DNA from: Catenibacterium sp900764725
GTDB lineage: Bacteria > Bacillota_I > Bacilli_A > Erysipelotrichales > Coprobacillaceae
DNA length: 7,713 nt
Reading direction: 5' to 3' (one strand)
Assembly (NCBI RefSeq): GCF_934754625.1
Contig: NZ_CAKVIU010000088.1
The notes under the pieces were generated by a model. It did not search any database. It was not told where the DNA came from and was given only the letters and a program-made list of their open reading frames with translations. Both the position numbers and the translations under genes were made by a program. Below are positions 1-6,451 of the stretch, piece by piece. Numbering within the stretch: position 1 is the first letter of the stretch; each line of letters begins with the position of its first letter.

Positions 1-180
1 GAACTTCGAATTGTAGATAGATGGTACCCATCATCTAAAACATGTCACTGCTGCAAAAGTATCAAGAAAGATTTAAAGCTTTCAGATAGACTTTTCAGAT
101 GTGATTGTGGTTATATCGAAGATAGAGATTTCAATGCTGCACTTAACTTGAGAGATGCTACGACTTACGAAGTTGCATAA
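1..180 (+). CDS. tnpB: C-terminal end of TnpB (IS200/IS605-family OrfB), 5' truncated by the window edge
   Basis: The frame is open from base 1 to the TAA at 178-180 and gives the last 59 residues. Visible are a zinc-ribbon region with Cys15 and Cys18, then Cys34 and Cys36, followed by the DRDFNAALNL motif at residues 41-50. This is the hallmark third RuvC segment of TnpB, carrying a catalytic acidic residue. TnpB is the RNA-guided DNA nuclease of IS605-type transposons and the ancestor of Cas12; it helps retain the element at the donor site, while TnpA does the transposing. The second Cys pair is CxC rather than the more usual CxxC, which I believe is a variant within the family. The gene is incomplete only because the window starts inside it; nothing visible suggests decay. 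Family assignment is very secure. Whether the full element also carries tnpA cannot be seen. Confidence 0.93.
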   Translation, partial: ELRIVDRWYPSSKTCHCCKSIKKDLKLSDRLFRCDCGYIEDRDFNAALNLRDATTYEVA

Positions 181-350
181 ATGAACGCAAGCGTAGGTAT
201 GTACCGAAGGCTATTTCGGGAATTTACGACTATGGAGTGTACAAGAACTTGTGAGTAGATATGATTTCGGTCAATCAAAAGCATACACGATGACATAGTA
301 AGTAATGTTCGTGAGAACTTACATTATCTCTATGTGAGTATATTTAATCA
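181..350 (+). ncRNA. Probable omegaRNA (reRNA) scaffold of TnpB
   Basis: In this family the guide RNA is made from the 3' end of tnpB and the right end of the element, and its guide is copied from the flanking DNA. The segment after the stop codon shows short hairpins: ACGC/GCGT near 184-193, CCGAA/TTCGG at 204-208 and 215-219, TGATT/AATCA at 262-266 and 273-277, and the terminal palindrome at 293-335. No ORF of note occupies it. The true 5' end may lie inside tnpB, and the 3' end depends on the unknown element boundary. The call rests on position and family knowledge, not on a covariance model. Confidence 0.45.
293..335. repeat. Imperfect palindrome at the IS right end (likely TnpA recognition hairpin)
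   Basis: ACATAG (293-298) is the exact reverse complement of CTATGT (330-335). Inside it, several alternative pairings exist, for example GTAAGT with ACTTAC. Subterminal imperfect hairpins are the recognition sites of the single-strand transposase in IS200/IS605 elements. The position, about 35 bases before purL, suits that role. Confidence 0.55.
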
Positions 351-371
351 CATTTTGAGTGGCAGGATAAC

Positions 372-3300
372 ATGGCTAAAGTTTATCGCGTTTATGTAGA
401 AAAAAGAAAAGAAAATGCGGTTGAAGCAGATTCTATCAAACATGATTTGATGACAAGACTTGGTTTAACTGACATTTCTAACTTAACAGTTGTCAACCGT
501 TATGATCTTCAGGGTATTACTGAAGAAGTATTAGAAGAAGGTATTCCTACTATTCTTTCTGAGCCAATGGTAGATGAAGTATATCGTGAAGACTATGCAA
601 TTCCAGAAGGAGCAGTAAGTTTTGCGATTGAATATCTTCCAGGACAGTATGATGCTAGAGCTGATGCCTGTGAACAGTGCTTCCAGTTATTAACTGGTGA
701 AAAAGGCGTTAAGGTTAAATGTGCAAAGCTTATTGTAATCGAAGGTATTTCTAGTGATGAATTACCACCAATTAAACATTATTTAATTAACCCTGTTGAT
801 TCTAGAGAAGCTTCTTTAGAAAAGCCAGCAGATTTAAATGATGCAGTTGTTGAAATCAAGAAGGTTCCAGTAATTGAAGGATTTATTGGTTTCACTGATG
901 AAGAAGTTGAAGCATTACTTGAAAAGATGAGTCTTGCAATGAACTTCGATGACTTAAAAGTGACTCAGAACTACTTCAGAGATGTAGAAAAGAGAGATCC
1001 TACTGAAACTGAAATCAGAGTATTAGATACTTATTGGTCTGACCATTGCCGTCATACTACATTTGCGACAGTCATTACTGATATTGATATCGCAAGTGGT
1101 GCATTTAAAGAAATCTTAGAAAAAGATGTAGAAAAATATAAAGCAAGCCGTCATGTTGTTTATGGTGTAGATACAAAGAGACCACTTACTTTAATGGATC
1201 TTGCAACTATTTCTATGAAAGAACTTAGAAAGCGTGGATATCTAGATGATATGGAAGTATCTGAAGAAATCAATGCCTGCTCAGTTCGTTTAAAGGTTCA
1301 TACTACTGATGGTGATGAAGACTGGTTATTAATGTTTAAGAATGAAACACATAACCATCCAACTGAAATTGAACCATTTGGTGGTGCCGCTACATGTTTA
1401 GGTGGTGCAATCCGTGACCCATTATCAGGTCGTGCTTACGTTTACCAGTCAATGCGTATTACTGGTGCAGGTGATCCTCGTCAGAAATTAGAAGATACAC
1501 TTCCTGGTAAATTACCACAGAGAAAGATCTGTGAAGAAGCAGCTCATGGTTTCTCTTCTTATGGTAACCAGATTGGTTTAACTACTGGTTTTGTACATGA
1601 AGTATATGATCAGGGTTATGTTGCTAAGAGAATGGAATTAGGTGCAGTAGTAGCTGCTGCTCCAGAAGAACAGGTTAAGAGATTAATTCCTGAAAACGGA
1701 CAGATTGTTTTATTAATTGGTGGACGTACTGGTCGTGATGGAATTGGTGGTGCTACTGGTTCTTCTAAGAAACATGAATTAAAGACTACTGAAACTGCTG
1801 GTGCTGAAGTACAGAAAGGTAACCCAGTTGAAGAAAGAAAGATTCAGAGATTATTTAGAAATAAAGAATTCTCTAAGAAGATTGTAAGATGTAATGACTT
1901 TGGTGCTGGAGGTGTCAGCGTTGCCGTTGGTGAATTAGCACCTGGTCTTGATATCAACTTAGATGCAGTATTAAAGAAATATGAAGGTTTAAATGGTACT
2001 GAACTTGCTATTAGTGAATCACAGGAACGTATGGCTATTGTCATCAATGAATGTGATAAAGACTTCTGTATTAAAGCAGCTCAAGATGAAAACCTTGAAG
2101 TTGTACAGGTGGCTACAGTTACAGATAAGAACCGTTTAACTATGAAATATATGGGAGATACTATTGTAGATATCTCTAGAGACTTCTTAGATGAAGCAGG
2201 TGCTAAACGTTATCAGGGTATCCATGTAGAATTACCTGATTTTGATAAAGCGCCATTCAATCCAGAAGCAAAAGAAAACTTTACTGAAACAACTAAAGAA
2301 GTATTATCACGTTTATCTACAGCTTCTCAGAAGGGCTTAGTAGAACGTTTTGACTCTTCTATCGGTAATGGTACAGTTCTTTCACCATTTGGTGGTAAGA
2401 CTTATCGTACAGAAACTGAAGGTATGGCTGCATTAATTCCAGTTTTAGGAAAAGAAACAACTACATGTTCATTAATGAGTTATGGTTATAGCCCACTTAT
2501 TTCTGAATGGTCTCCATATCATGGTGCTATCAATGCAGTTGTAGAATCTGTTGCAAAGATCATCGCAATGGGTGGTACATGGCATACAATCCGTTTCTCA
2601 TTCCAGGAATTCTTTGAAAAGTTATTAAATGATCCTAAGAGATGGGGTAAACCATTTAGTGCATTACTAGGTGCTTATCGAGCTCAGGAAGAATTATTAT
2701 TGCCTTCTATTGGTGGTAAGGATTCTATGTCAGGTTCATTTGAAGACTTAGATGTTCCTCCAACTTTAGTATCATTTGCGATTACTGGTGGCGATGTACA
2801 TAAAGTCATCACTCCTGAATTAAAAGAAGCAGGACATGTATTAGTAGAATTCATGCTTCCTAAAGATGAATTCCATGTATTTGACTTTGAAGCTTTAAGA
2901 AAACAGTTTGATGCTGTAGAAGCATTGATTCAGTCTGGAAAGGCTTATTCAGCTTATACAGTTAAAGACGGTGGTTTAGTTGAAGCTGTTTATAAGATGG
3001 CATTTGGTAATGAAATTGGTGTAGCATTTGACGATGCTTTAACACTTAATGACTTAGTTGAAAAGAACTTTGGACATATCATTGTAGAAGTAGACAACGC
3101 AGAAGTTGTTGCAGGATATGAAAATGTTCGTATTATTGCTTCTACAAATGAAGAAAAGGCTGTATCATATAAGGGTGAGAAAGTAACACTTGATGATGCA
3201 TATGAAATCAACTGTGCACCATTAGAATCTGTATATCCTACTACAGCAAAAGCACCTACTACAGAAGTACGTACTGGTGACTGTAATGAAAGAGGCAAGA

Positions 3301-4127
3301 TGTTTGCTTCTAAGAAGTATGATGAAGTCAATGTTGTTATTCCTGTATTCCCAGGAACTAACTGTGAATTCGATTCTAAACGTGCATTTGAAAAAGCAGG
3401 TGCAAAGGTTCAGCTTGTTCTTATTAGAAATAAGACAGAAGAAGATATTAAGAAGTCTGTTGATGAATTAGAAGAAGCAATCCATAATGCACAGATCATG
3501 ATGCTACCAGGTGGTTTCTCAGCTGGTGATGAACCTGAAGGTTCAGGTAAGTTCATTGCAACTGTATTACGTAACCCAAGATTAAAGGCTGCCATCGATG
3601 ATTTATTAGACAATCGTGAAGGATTAATGATTGGTATCTGTAATGGATTCCAGGCATTAGTAAAACTTGGTTTACTTCCTCATGGACATATTAAGGATAT
3701 GAGCAAAGATGATCCTACTCTAACATTCAATACAATTGGACGCCACTTATCTCAGATGGTGACTACAAGAGTATCAAGTGTTAAGTCTCCATGGCTTGCA
3801 AATGTAGAGTTAGGTGATGAACATATTATCCCTATTTCTCATGGTGAAGGACGTTTCGTTGCACCTCAGGAAGTACTTGATCAGTTAATTGATAATGGTC
3901 AGGTAGCATTCCAGTATGTTGATCCAAATGGAAACGTAACTATGGAATCTCCATATAACCCTAATGGTTCTATGTATGGTATCGAAGGTATCGTTTCTGA
4001 AGATGGTAGAGTATTAGGTAAGATGGGTCATTCTGAACGTCAGGGTGAAAACAGAGATCTTAATATCTACGGTGAAATGGATCAGAAGTTATTTGAAGCC
4101 GGCGTGAAGTATTTTAAAGGAGAATAA
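372..4127 (+). CDS. purL: Phosphoribosylformylglycinamidine synthase, single-chain (large) PurL
   Basis: The enzyme catalyses step 4 of de novo purine synthesis: FGAR + glutamine + ATP to FGAM + glutamate + ADP + Pi, in the cytoplasm. At 1251 residues it is the long form that fuses what are separate PurS, PurL and PurQ in Bacillus. Residues 1 to about 150 are PurS-like. The synthetase core has DHCRH at 224-228, NETHNHP at 324-330, a glycine-rich GRDGIGGA stretch at 454-461 and GGKDSM at 781-786. The glutaminase domain starts near 985, with PGG at 1046-1048, the nucleophile Cys1090 in GICNGFQ, and His1220/Glu1222 in GHSER completing the triad. All key residues are present. The ATG at 372 is the only usable start: an in-frame stop lies at 345-347, and AGGA at 364-367 serves as a close, modest SD. 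No convincing promoter is visible between the IS and the gene. purB follows 3 bases after the stop. Confidence 0.97.
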   Translation: MAKVYRVYVEKRKENAVEADSIKHDLMTRLGLTDISNLTVVNRYDLQGITEEVLEEGIPTILSEPMVDEVYREDYAIPEGAVSFAIEYLPGQYDARADACEQCFQLLTGEKGVKVKCAKLIVIEGISSDELPPIKHYLINPVDSREASLEKPADLNDAVVEIKKVPVIEGFIGFTDEEVEALLEKMSLAMNFDDLKVTQNYFRDVEKRDPTETEIRVLDTYWSDHCRHTTFATVITDIDIASGAFKEILEKDVEKYKASRHVVYGVDTKRPLTLMDLATISMKELRKRGYLDDMEVSEEINACSVRLKVHTTDGDEDWLLMFKNETHNHPTEIEPFGGAATCLGGAIRDPLSGRAYVYQSMRITGAGDPRQKLEDTLPGKLPQRKICEEAAHGFSSYGNQIGLTTGFVHEVYDQGYVAKRMELGAVVAAAPEEQVKRLIPENGQIVLLIGGRTGRDGIGGATGSSKKHELKTTETAGAEVQKGNPVEERKIQRLFRNKEFSKKIVRCNDFGAGGVSVAVGELAPGLDINLDAVLKKYEGLNGTELAISESQERMAIVINECDKDFCIKAAQDENLEVVQVATVTDKNRLTMKYMGDTIVDISRDFLDEAGAKRYQGIHVELPDFDKAPFNPEAKENFTETTKEVLSRLSTASQKGLVERFDSSIGNGTVLSPFGGKTYRTETEGMAALIPVLGKETTTCSLMSYGYSPLISEWSPYHGAINAVVESVAKIIAMGGTWHTIRFSFQEFFEKLLNDPKRWGKPFSALLGAYRAQEELLLPSIGGKDSMSGSFEDLDVPPTLVSFAITGGDVHKVITPELKEAGHVLVEFMLPKDEFHVFDFEALRKQFDAVEALIQSGKAYSAYTVKDGGLVEAVYKMAFGNEIGVAFDDALTLNDLVEKNFGHIIVEVDNAEVVAGYENVRIIASTNEEKAVSYKGEKVTLDDAYEINCAPLESVYPTTAKAPTTEVRTGDCNERGKMFASKKYDEVNVVIPVFPGTNCEFDSKRAFEKAGAKVQLVLIRNKTEEDIKKSVDELEEAIHNAQIMMLPGGFSAGDEPEGSGKFIATVLRNPRLKAAIDDLLDNREGLMIGICNGFQALVKLGLLPHGHIKDMSKDDPTLTFNTIGRHLSQMVTTRVSSVKSPWLANVELGDEHIIPISHGEGRFVAPQEVLDQLIDNGQVAFQYVDPNGNVTMESPYNPNGSMYGIEGIVSEDGRVLGKMGHSERQGENRDLNIYGEMDQKLFEAGVKYFKGE
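4116..4122 (+). promoter_or_regulatory. Ribosome binding site of purB, inside the end of purL
   Basis: AAAGGAG lies within the last codons of purL, 8 bases before the purB ATG. The arrangement fixes the purB start and implies that the two genes share one transcript, probably with coupled translation. Confidence 0.85.
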
Positions 4128-4130
4128 CGA

Positions 4131-5510
4131 ATGGATAAATTAGAATTTGAAAGTATGACACTCTGTCCTCTAGATGGACGTTATGGCAAGATTAAAGATC
4201 AGTTAGCTGATTATTTCAGTGAATATGCACTTGTTAAGTATAGAGTGTTTGTAGAAATCCAGTGGTTGAAGTTCCAGTTGGATCACCTTCATACAGAAAC
4301 TTTAGACAAGGTTGATCCTAACAAGGTAGATGATATTCTTGCGATTTCTAAAGATTTCAACTTTGATTCTTTCAAGAGAATTAAAGAAATCGAATCTGTT
4401 ACAAGACATGATGTGAAGGCAGTAGAATATTTCATTGATGAAAAGCTTAAAGCTTTAGGTTATGAACATTTAGAAAGCTATGTACATATTGGATGTACTT
4501 CTGAAGATATCAACAATACATCTTATGCATGTATGATTAAATATGGCTTAAAGGATGTTTGGTTACCTGCAGCAAAAGAATTTGCATCAATGATCAATAA
4601 ATTAGCAGTAGATCATAAGGATGATGCAATGCTTGCACATACTCATGGACAGCCTGCTACACCTACAACTATTGGTAAAGAATTCAAAGTCTATGCTTAT
4701 CGTTTCTTTTCTAGTATTGAAAACATTGAAAGTATCAAGATTAAAGCAAAATTCAATGGGGCAACTGGTAACTACAGCGCTATCTTAACAGCATTCCCTA
4801 ACGAAGATTGGCCAACATTAAACAAAGAATTCGTAGAAGACTATTTAGGACTTACATTCAATCCATTAACTACTCAGATTGAATCTCATGACTATACTTG
4901 TCATATCTTAGATGGTATCCGTCATTTCAACAATGTATTGGCTGACTTAGATGTAGATATGTGGTTATATATCTCAATGGAATACTTTAAACAGATTCCT
5001 GTTAAGGGTGAAGTTGGTTCTTCAACTATGCCTCATAAAGTTAACCCAATCCGTTTTGAAAACTCTGAAGCAAACATTGATTTATCAAACAATCTATGTG
5101 TAGCTTTATCTAACAAGCTTCCTAAGTCAAGAATGCAGAGAGACTTATCAGACTCTTCAAGTCAGCGTAACTTAGGATTATGCTTCGGTTATTCTTTACA
5201 GGCTATTTCTGAAACTACTGGCGGTTTAGCTAAGTGTGTTGTAAATAAAGAAAAGCTTGCGAAAGACTTAAATGAAAAATGGGAAGTTCTTGCAGAACCT
5301 ATCCAGACAATGTTAAGAAAATACGGTGTACCAGATGCTTACGATACACTTAAAGCCTTGACTCGTGGTAAGAATATTTCTCAGGAAGATATTCAGGCAT
5401 TCGCAAAGAGCCTAGAACAGTTAAGTGATGAAGACCGTCAGACTTTATTAGATATGACACCTTCTTCATACATTGGTTTAGCTTCAGAACTTTGTGATAT
5501 CGAACTTTAA
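4131..5510 (+). CDS. purB: Adenylosuccinate lyase
   Basis: PurB removes fumarate twice in purine synthesis: from SAICAR to give AICAR, and from adenylosuccinate to give AMP. The 459-residue protein resembles the longer E. coli-type PurB, with a CPLDGRYG start near residue 12 and a FSEYALVKYRV stretch. Substrate-binding and catalytic landmarks are TRHD at 91-94, TSEDINN at 123-129, THGQPATP with His172 (equivalent to the general-acid His171 of E. coli), and the fumarase-superfamily signature GSSTMPHKVNP at 296-306, whose flexible-loop serine is the general base. It should act as a homotetramer, with active sites made from three chains. The ATG is 3 bases past the purL stop and has an AAAGGAG 8 bases upstream. 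A strong hairpin terminator begins 6 bases after its stop, so this is the end of the purine transcript. Confidence 0.97.
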   Translation: MDKLEFESMTLCPLDGRYGKIKDQLADYFSEYALVKYRVFVEIQWLKFQLDHLHTETLDKVDPNKVDDILAISKDFNFDSFKRIKEIESVTRHDVKAVEYFIDEKLKALGYEHLESYVHIGCTSEDINNTSYACMIKYGLKDVWLPAAKEFASMINKLAVDHKDDAMLAHTHGQPATPTTIGKEFKVYAYRFFSSIENIESIKIKAKFNGATGNYSAILTAFPNEDWPTLNKEFVEDYLGLTFNPLTTQIESHDYTCHILDGIRHFNNVLADLDVDMWLYISMEYFKQIPVKGEVGSSTMPHKVNPIRFENSEANIDLSNNLCVALSNKLPKSRMQRDLSDSSSQRNLGLCFGYSLQAISETTGGLAKCVVNKEKLAKDLNEKWEVLAEPIQTMLRKYGVPDAYDTLKALTRGKNISQEDIQAFAKSLEQLSDEDRQTLLDMTPSSYIGLASELCDIEL

Positions 5511-5515
5511 TCATT

Positions 5516-5553
5516 AGAAGACAATCTCTATTGGGGTTGTCTTCTTTCTTTTT
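5516..5553 (+). terminator. Intrinsic terminator of the purL-purB transcript
   Basis: AGAAGACAA (5516-5524) pairs perfectly with TTGTCTTCT (5537-5545). The stem extends inward by one G-U and one C-G pair and is followed by TTCTTTTT at 5546-5553. It starts 6 bases after the purB stop. Confidence 0.92.
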
Positions 5554-5573
5554 AGAGATAGGTTTGTTATAAT
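5545..5573 (+). promoter_or_regulatory. Extended -10 promoter of the TetR-family gene
   Basis: A perfect TATAAT at 5568-5573 is preceded by TG at 5565-5566, giving an extended -10 element. The -35 region (about 5545-5550) is only T-rich and overlaps the 3' arm and U-tract of the purB terminator. The predicted start near 5580 leaves a leader of about 15 bases, so the SD sits almost at the 5' end of the mRNA. Confidence 0.7.
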
Positions 5574-5594
5574 GTTACAAAGGCGGTGAGAATC

Positions 5595-6137
5595 TTGGGA
5601 GATACACGATATGTATTTGCGGAATGCATCAAACAATTGATGAATCATCAGTCTCTTGATAAGATCACAGTGACTGATATTGTGGAAATGAGCGGTAAGA
5701 CTAGACAGACATTCTATCGTTATTTTCGCGATAAATATGATCTTGTGAACTGGTATTTTGAAGTATTGGCAGATAAGTCTTTCTTACAGATTGGTAATAG
5801 TGAAACATTAAGAGAAGGGCTTATTAAGAAGTTTCAATTTATTTATAATGATAGAGTATTCTTTAAAGAAGCATTTAAATCTAAAGATTATAATAATGTA
5901 GAAAACTATGACTATAACTGTATTCTCACTTTCTATCAGAACATCATTAAGAGAAAACTAGGTAATAATATCCCATCAGATATTGAATTCTTATTAGAAA
6001 TGTATTGTCATGGGTCTATTACGATGACAGTAGAATGGGCTACAGGAGGATATAAGCTCAAGCCTGAAGAATTAGCTGATATGTTGATTGAAGCATTACC
6101 ACCAAAGTTAGATGAATTACTAAGAGATCTGAAATAA
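5595..6137 (+). CDS. TetR/AcrR-family transcriptional regulator (DhaS-like C-terminal domain)
   Basis: A one-component DNA-binding regulator of about 180 residues. The N-terminal helix-turn-helix spans roughly residues 10-46: KITVTDIVEMSGKTRQTFYRYF is split over 23-44, and TFYRYF is the classic recognition-helix end. The C-terminal part, with a YCHGSITMTVEW segment and a PEELADMLIEALPP end, looks like the TetR_C_8 type found in DhaS-like regulators of Bacillota. Its ligand and targets are unknown. I choose the TTG at 5595 over the GTG at 5586. The near-perfect SD AAGGCGGTGA (5580-5589) covers that GTG and sits correctly for the TTG, and MGDTRYVFAECIKQLM is the usual start for this family. The gene has its own promoter and terminator, so it is monocistronic. 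It lies between the purine genes and the surface-protein gene, but neither is shown to be a target. Confidence 0.88.
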   Translation: MGDTRYVFAECIKQLMNHQSLDKITVTDIVEMSGKTRQTFYRYFRDKYDLVNWYFEVLADKSFLQIGNSETLREGLIKKFQFIYNDRVFFKEAFKSKDYNNVENYDYNCILTFYQNIIKRKLGNNIPSDIEFLLEMYCHGSITMTVEWATGGYKLKPEELADMLIEALPPKLDELLRDLK

Positions 6138-6149
6138 GGTCTCTTTTTT
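6122..6149 (+). terminator. Intrinsic terminator of the TetR-family gene
   Basis: AAGAGATC (6122-6129) pairs with GGTCTCTT (6138-6145), including one G-U pair, with loop TGAAATAA. T-residues run from 6144 to 6149. The hairpin overlaps the last codons, and the TAA stop lies in the loop. Confidence 0.85.
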
Positions 6150-6362
6150 GATATTATTAAATATTCATGCAATATAATGCCACTTAAAGCTCTTTATTAG
6201 GTTTTATTGAAATCAAAAGGTATAATAGATTTAGTCTTGGAAAGGATTACAATTAGTGATCTTTTAGAAGGGTAGATAACTATGTATAAGAATAATTACG
6301 CTTATAATGGACAGACAAAAGTGTATACGATGGGATATTTTGCTCTTTTACAATCTAGTTAT
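6148..6362 (+). repeat. Intergenic direct repeat, copy 1 (215 bp, attenuator-like leader)
   Basis: This copy aligns without a gap to 7425-7639 at a constant offset of 1277. I count 32 mismatches (about 85% identity). Identity is lower in the first 70 bases (15 mismatches) and higher over the predicted transcript (17 in 145). The element holds in order a -10 box at 6221-6226, a 10-bp hairpin at 6241-6265 (loop AATTA), an SD-like AAGGG at 6268-6272, and a mini-ORF from 6282. Homology stops just before the terminator at 6367. It shows no transposase, no terminal inverted repeats and no match to a riboswitch that I know. Confidence 0.9.
6197..6226 (+). promoter_or_regulatory. Predicted promoter of the surface-protein leader (repeat copy 1)
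   Basis: The -10 box is a perfect TATAAT at 6221-6226, and copy 2 has TATACT at the matching site (7498-7503). A weak -35 candidate, TTAGGT, lies 18 bases upstream; in copy 2 the same place reads TTGAGT, which is closer to consensus. The predicted start is near 6233. A second TATAAT at 6173-6178, with TTGATA 19 bases upstream (6148-6153), is less well kept (TATGAT in copy 2) and could be an additional weak promoter. Confidence 0.6.
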
Positions 6363-6386
6363 GTATGCATGGATTATTTGGGGTAA
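6282..6386 (+). CDS. Possible 34-residue tyrosine-rich leader peptide (repeat copy 1)
   Basis: The mini-ORF starts at ATG 6282, 9 bases after the SD-like AAGGG at 6268-6272. It encodes MYKNNYAYNGQTKVYTMGY and 15 more residues, with 7 tyrosines in 34. The TAA at 6384-6386 lies in the 3' arm of the terminator hairpin, so a translating ribosome would open that hairpin. Copy 2 keeps the ATG, the SD, the frame and all six tyrosines of the shared 27 codons. Those codons differ by 3 silent and 5 replacement changes, which does not prove selection on the peptide. It resembles no family I know. The alternative is that the region works only as structured RNA and the open frame is a by-product of TAT-rich sequence. 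Confidence 0.35.
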   Translation: MYKNNYAYNGQTKVYTMGYFALLQSSYVCMDYLG

Positions 6387-6399
6387 TCTATGCTTTTTT
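6367..6399 (+). terminator. Intrinsic terminator in the leader of the surface-protein gene
   Basis: GCATGGATTA (6367-6376) pairs with TAATCTATGC (6384-6393) through 10 pairs including one G-U, with loop TTTGGGG and six T residues at 6394-6399. It lies 52 bases upstream of the surface-protein ATG and downstream of the predicted promoter, and no gene other than the mini-ORF precedes it. It is therefore an attenuation site and not an end-of-gene terminator. Confidence 0.85.
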
Positions 6400-6432
6400 G
6401 CATAATGAAGATTGTTTTGAGACAAAAGCATA
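6389..6432 (+). promoter_or_regulatory. Candidate antiterminator hairpin competing with the leader terminator
   Basis: TATGCTTTT (6389-6397) is the exact reverse complement of AAAAGCATA (6424-6432). This 9-bp pairing uses the end of the terminator's 3' arm and most of its U-tract, so the two hairpins exclude each other. The SD AAGGAG (6435-6440) lies just outside and stays free in the alternative fold. However, the downstream arm is transcribed after the terminator decision point, so it would act only if polymerase pauses or has already read through. Confidence 0.4.
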
Positions 6433-6451
6433 ATAAGGAGAGAAAACGATT

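Larger units (their letters stand above)
1..350 (+). mobile_element. Right-hand part of an IS200/IS605-family insertion sequence
   Basis: The end of tnpB is followed by about 170 bases of non-coding, hairpin-rich DNA, as is typical for the right end of this family. The terminal imperfect palindrome at 293-335, with arms ACATAG and CTATGT, fits the subterminal hairpin recognised by the HUH transposase TnpA. These elements have no terminal inverted repeats and make no target duplication, so the exact boundary cannot be read from one end. I place it between about 340 and 365, before the purL ribosome binding site. The left end lies outside the window. Confidence 0.75.

Noticed and set aside
15..110. 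Decayed zinc ribbon in TnpB because the second Cys pair is CxC
   Set aside because: The DRDFNAALNL motif and an intact frame follow. I believe this spacing occurs in functional relatives, so it is not evidence of inactivation.
319..346. A purL promoter overlapping the IS end (TTACAT at 319-324 and an AT-rich -10 near 341)
   Set aside because: The -10 match is poor and the spacing only marginal, so it is not supportable as a feature.
1844..2047. Minus-strand open frame inside purL (67 codons)
   Set aside because: It lies wholly inside a well-conserved part of purL, has no recognisable product and has the composition of an antisense shadow.
2990..3331. Minus-strand open frame inside purL (113 codons)
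   Set aside because: Antisense shadow of purL: serine-rich low-information product and no gene-like context.
3277..3613. Plus-strand frame 3277-3471 and minus-strand frame 3410-3613 in the purL glutaminase region
   Set aside because: Both overlap the conserved glutaminase domain out of frame. No frameshift is needed, since the purL frame is intact.
6233..6399. A known riboswitch or T-box in the repeat leader
   Set aside because: I looked for the T-box consensus and for purine, SAM, preQ1, c-di-GMP, fluoride and ZTP core motifs by eye and saw none. A covariance-model scan would be decisive.
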